Assembly: GCA_031281985.1 (NCBI GenBank)
Contig: JAITEO010000277.1
Coordinates: forward strand, 1 to 6,175
Source of the DNA: Zoogloeaceae bacterium
GTDB lineage: Bacteria; Pseudomonadota; Gammaproteobacteria; Burkholderiales; Rhodocyclaceae
Reading direction: 5' to 3'
Length of the DNA: 6,175 nucleotides
Below the pieces are notes generated by a model that saw nothing but the letters and a program-made list of their open reading frames with translations, did no database searches and was not told the DNA's origin. The position numbers and the translations under genes were made by a program. Shown here piece by piece: positions 5,843 to 6,175 of this stretch (position 1 is the stretch's first letter; every line of letters begins with the position of its first letter).

Positions 5843-5980
5843 TGTCCCCTCTCCCCCAATTCTTTGGGGGAGAGGGTGCCCGGCAGGGCGGGAGAGGGGG
5901 CGGCACGGCGCGTTACCCTCTCTCCCGGCCTTCGGCTACCCTTGCAGGGTACAAGCCATTCCCGCAAGCGGGGGAGAGGA
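5843..5980. repeat. CCCTCTCCC/GGGAGAGGG palindrome block
   Basis: CCCTCTCCCCCAA (5847-5859), loop TTCT, TTGGGGGAGAGGG (5864-5876) is a perfect 13-pair hairpin. GGGAGAG (5890-5896) pairs with CTCTCCC (5920-5926). TACCCT-TGC-AGGGTA (5937-5951) and CCCGC-AA-GCGGG (5961-5972) are further small hairpins, and GGGGAGAGG recurs at 5971-5979. Intergenic palindromes of this composition occur in many proteobacterial genomes. Several G runs on the + strand (5866-5900) could also form a G-quadruplex. There is no T run after the big hairpin, so it is not a standard terminator, though it could stall or protect the murB transcript. Confidence 0.75.
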
Positions 5981-6003
5981 CGGCAAGCGACAGCGCTTCG
6001 TCT

Positions 6004-6029
6004 GGAGAGGTTTCCCCTCCATTTTTAAT
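6004..6029 (+). terminator. Possible weak terminator before the pepN-like gene
   Basis: GGAGAGG (6004-6010), loop TTT, CCCCTCC (6014-6020) is a seven-pair stem with one A-C mismatch, followed by ATTTTTAAT. It could end transcripts coming from murB. TTTAAT at 6024-6029 could equally be read as a -10-like box. Confidence 0.35.
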
Positions 6030-6034
6030 TGCAC

Positions 6035-6054
6035 CCTCCGTCTTCTGTCCTCTG
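6035..6054 (-). repeat. Heptad tract, copy 3 (short)
   Basis: Read on the minus strand: CAGAGGA, CAGAAGA, CGGAGG, the same units as in copies 1 and 2. The 13 bases at 6035-6047 are identical to 2984-2996, and the 14 bases at 6041-6054 are identical to 2969-2982. It is oriented opposite to the left arm of copy 2, so the two tracts bracket the murB/pepN gap. Confidence 0.8.
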
Positions 6055-6107
6055 CCCCCTGATTCTGGTAGTCTTGCGCTCCTTTCGCCCTGATTGGAAA
6101 ACGCATC

Positions 6108-6175
6108 ATGTCCATGCCCGCTGCCGCTTCTTTTGCCATGACGTATCGCAAGGATTATCTCCCGCCGCCCTGGCA
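6108..6175 (+). CDS. pepN: Start of a probable aminopeptidase N (PepN), cut by the window edge
   Basis: Only the first 22 codons are present: MSMPAAASFA then MTYRKDYLPPPW. The Y-R-K-D-Y-x-P-P segment resembles the N-terminus of proteobacterial PepN, the M1-family zinc aminopeptidase that removes N-terminal residues from peptides in the cytosol. The catalytic HExxH region lies outside the window and cannot be checked. ATG at 6108, 6114 and 6138 are all in frame. GGAAAA at 6096-6101 is the only weak ribosome-binding candidate and favours 6108 or 6114. The call rests on about ten residues. Confidence 0.55.
   Translation, partial: MSMPAAASFAMTYRKDYLPPPW

Larger units (their letters stand above)
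5708..6107. other. 400-base gene-free region filled with repeats
   Basis: Between murB and the pepN-like gene I find no credible coding sequence. The short open frames here run through palindromes and 7-bp repeats and have no recognisable product. The content, in order, is the remainder of heptad element copy 2, the GGGAGAGGG palindrome block, a T-rich possible terminator and heptad tract copy 3. Bases 6055-6107 then lead into the pepN-like start and contain ATTCTGGTAGTC (6062-6073), which resembles ATTCGGTAGTC at 5751-5761. Confidence 0.7.

Noticed and set aside
5587..5967. Minus-strand open frame over the end of murB and the gap
   Set aside because: It is made of repeat and palindrome sequence and antisense murB. 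The period-7 repeats cannot keep a meaningful reading frame.
5771..6093. Short + strand open frames in the murB/pepN gap
   Set aside because: They pass through the GGGAGAGGG palindromes, have no convincing ribosome site and no recognisable product.

Overview
This window is GC-rich and gene-dense, and it looks like the chromosome of a betaproteobacterium, possibly of the Rhodocyclales. That placement is my inference. It rests on the type of the NadA and MurB proteins, the CCA-encoding tRNA-Asn(GTT), a single-domain rhodanese of a kind I associate with that group, and what appears to be a proteobacterial PepN start at the right edge. I could run no search, so the taxon is unproven.

Left block (1-2762). 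The 3' end of a WG-repeat protein gene (+ strand, stop at 468) converges on a long minus-strand gene (637-2682). The second gene encodes an unusual protein: a small predicted winged-helix-like cytosolic domain, a long proline-rich linker with a four-fold heptapeptide repeat, one transmembrane helix and an AsmA-like periplasmic region. The two genes are separated by a strong bidirectional intrinsic terminator and a row of small hairpins with three-base loops.

Middle block (2748-3040). A clear sigma70-type promoter drives a complete tRNA-Asn(GTT) gene, followed by an intrinsic terminator. The promoter lies between the tRNA and the divergent AsmA-like gene. Next comes a non-coding element of degenerate 7-bp repeats arranged around a GC hairpin, and a good -10 box just before the next gene.

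Right block (3041-5707). Three genes lie close together on the + strand and probably form an operon: a single-domain rhodanese, nadA (quinolinate synthase, NAD synthesis) and murB (UDP-N-acetylenolpyruvoylglucosamine reductase, peptidoglycan precursor synthesis). The last codons and stop of murB lie inside a second copy of the 7-bp repeat family.

Repeat-filled gap (5708-6107). These 400 bases hold no credible gene. They contain the rest of the heptad element, a block of CCCTCTCCC/GGGAGAGGG palindromes, a possible weak terminator and a third heptad tract. The window ends 68 bases into a gene that resembles pepN (aminopeptidase N).

No defence system, phage, transposase or CRISPR array is visible. 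The most unusual content is the heptad/hairpin intergenic repeat family, its invasion of the murB 3' end, and the domain architecture of the minus-strand AsmA-like protein.
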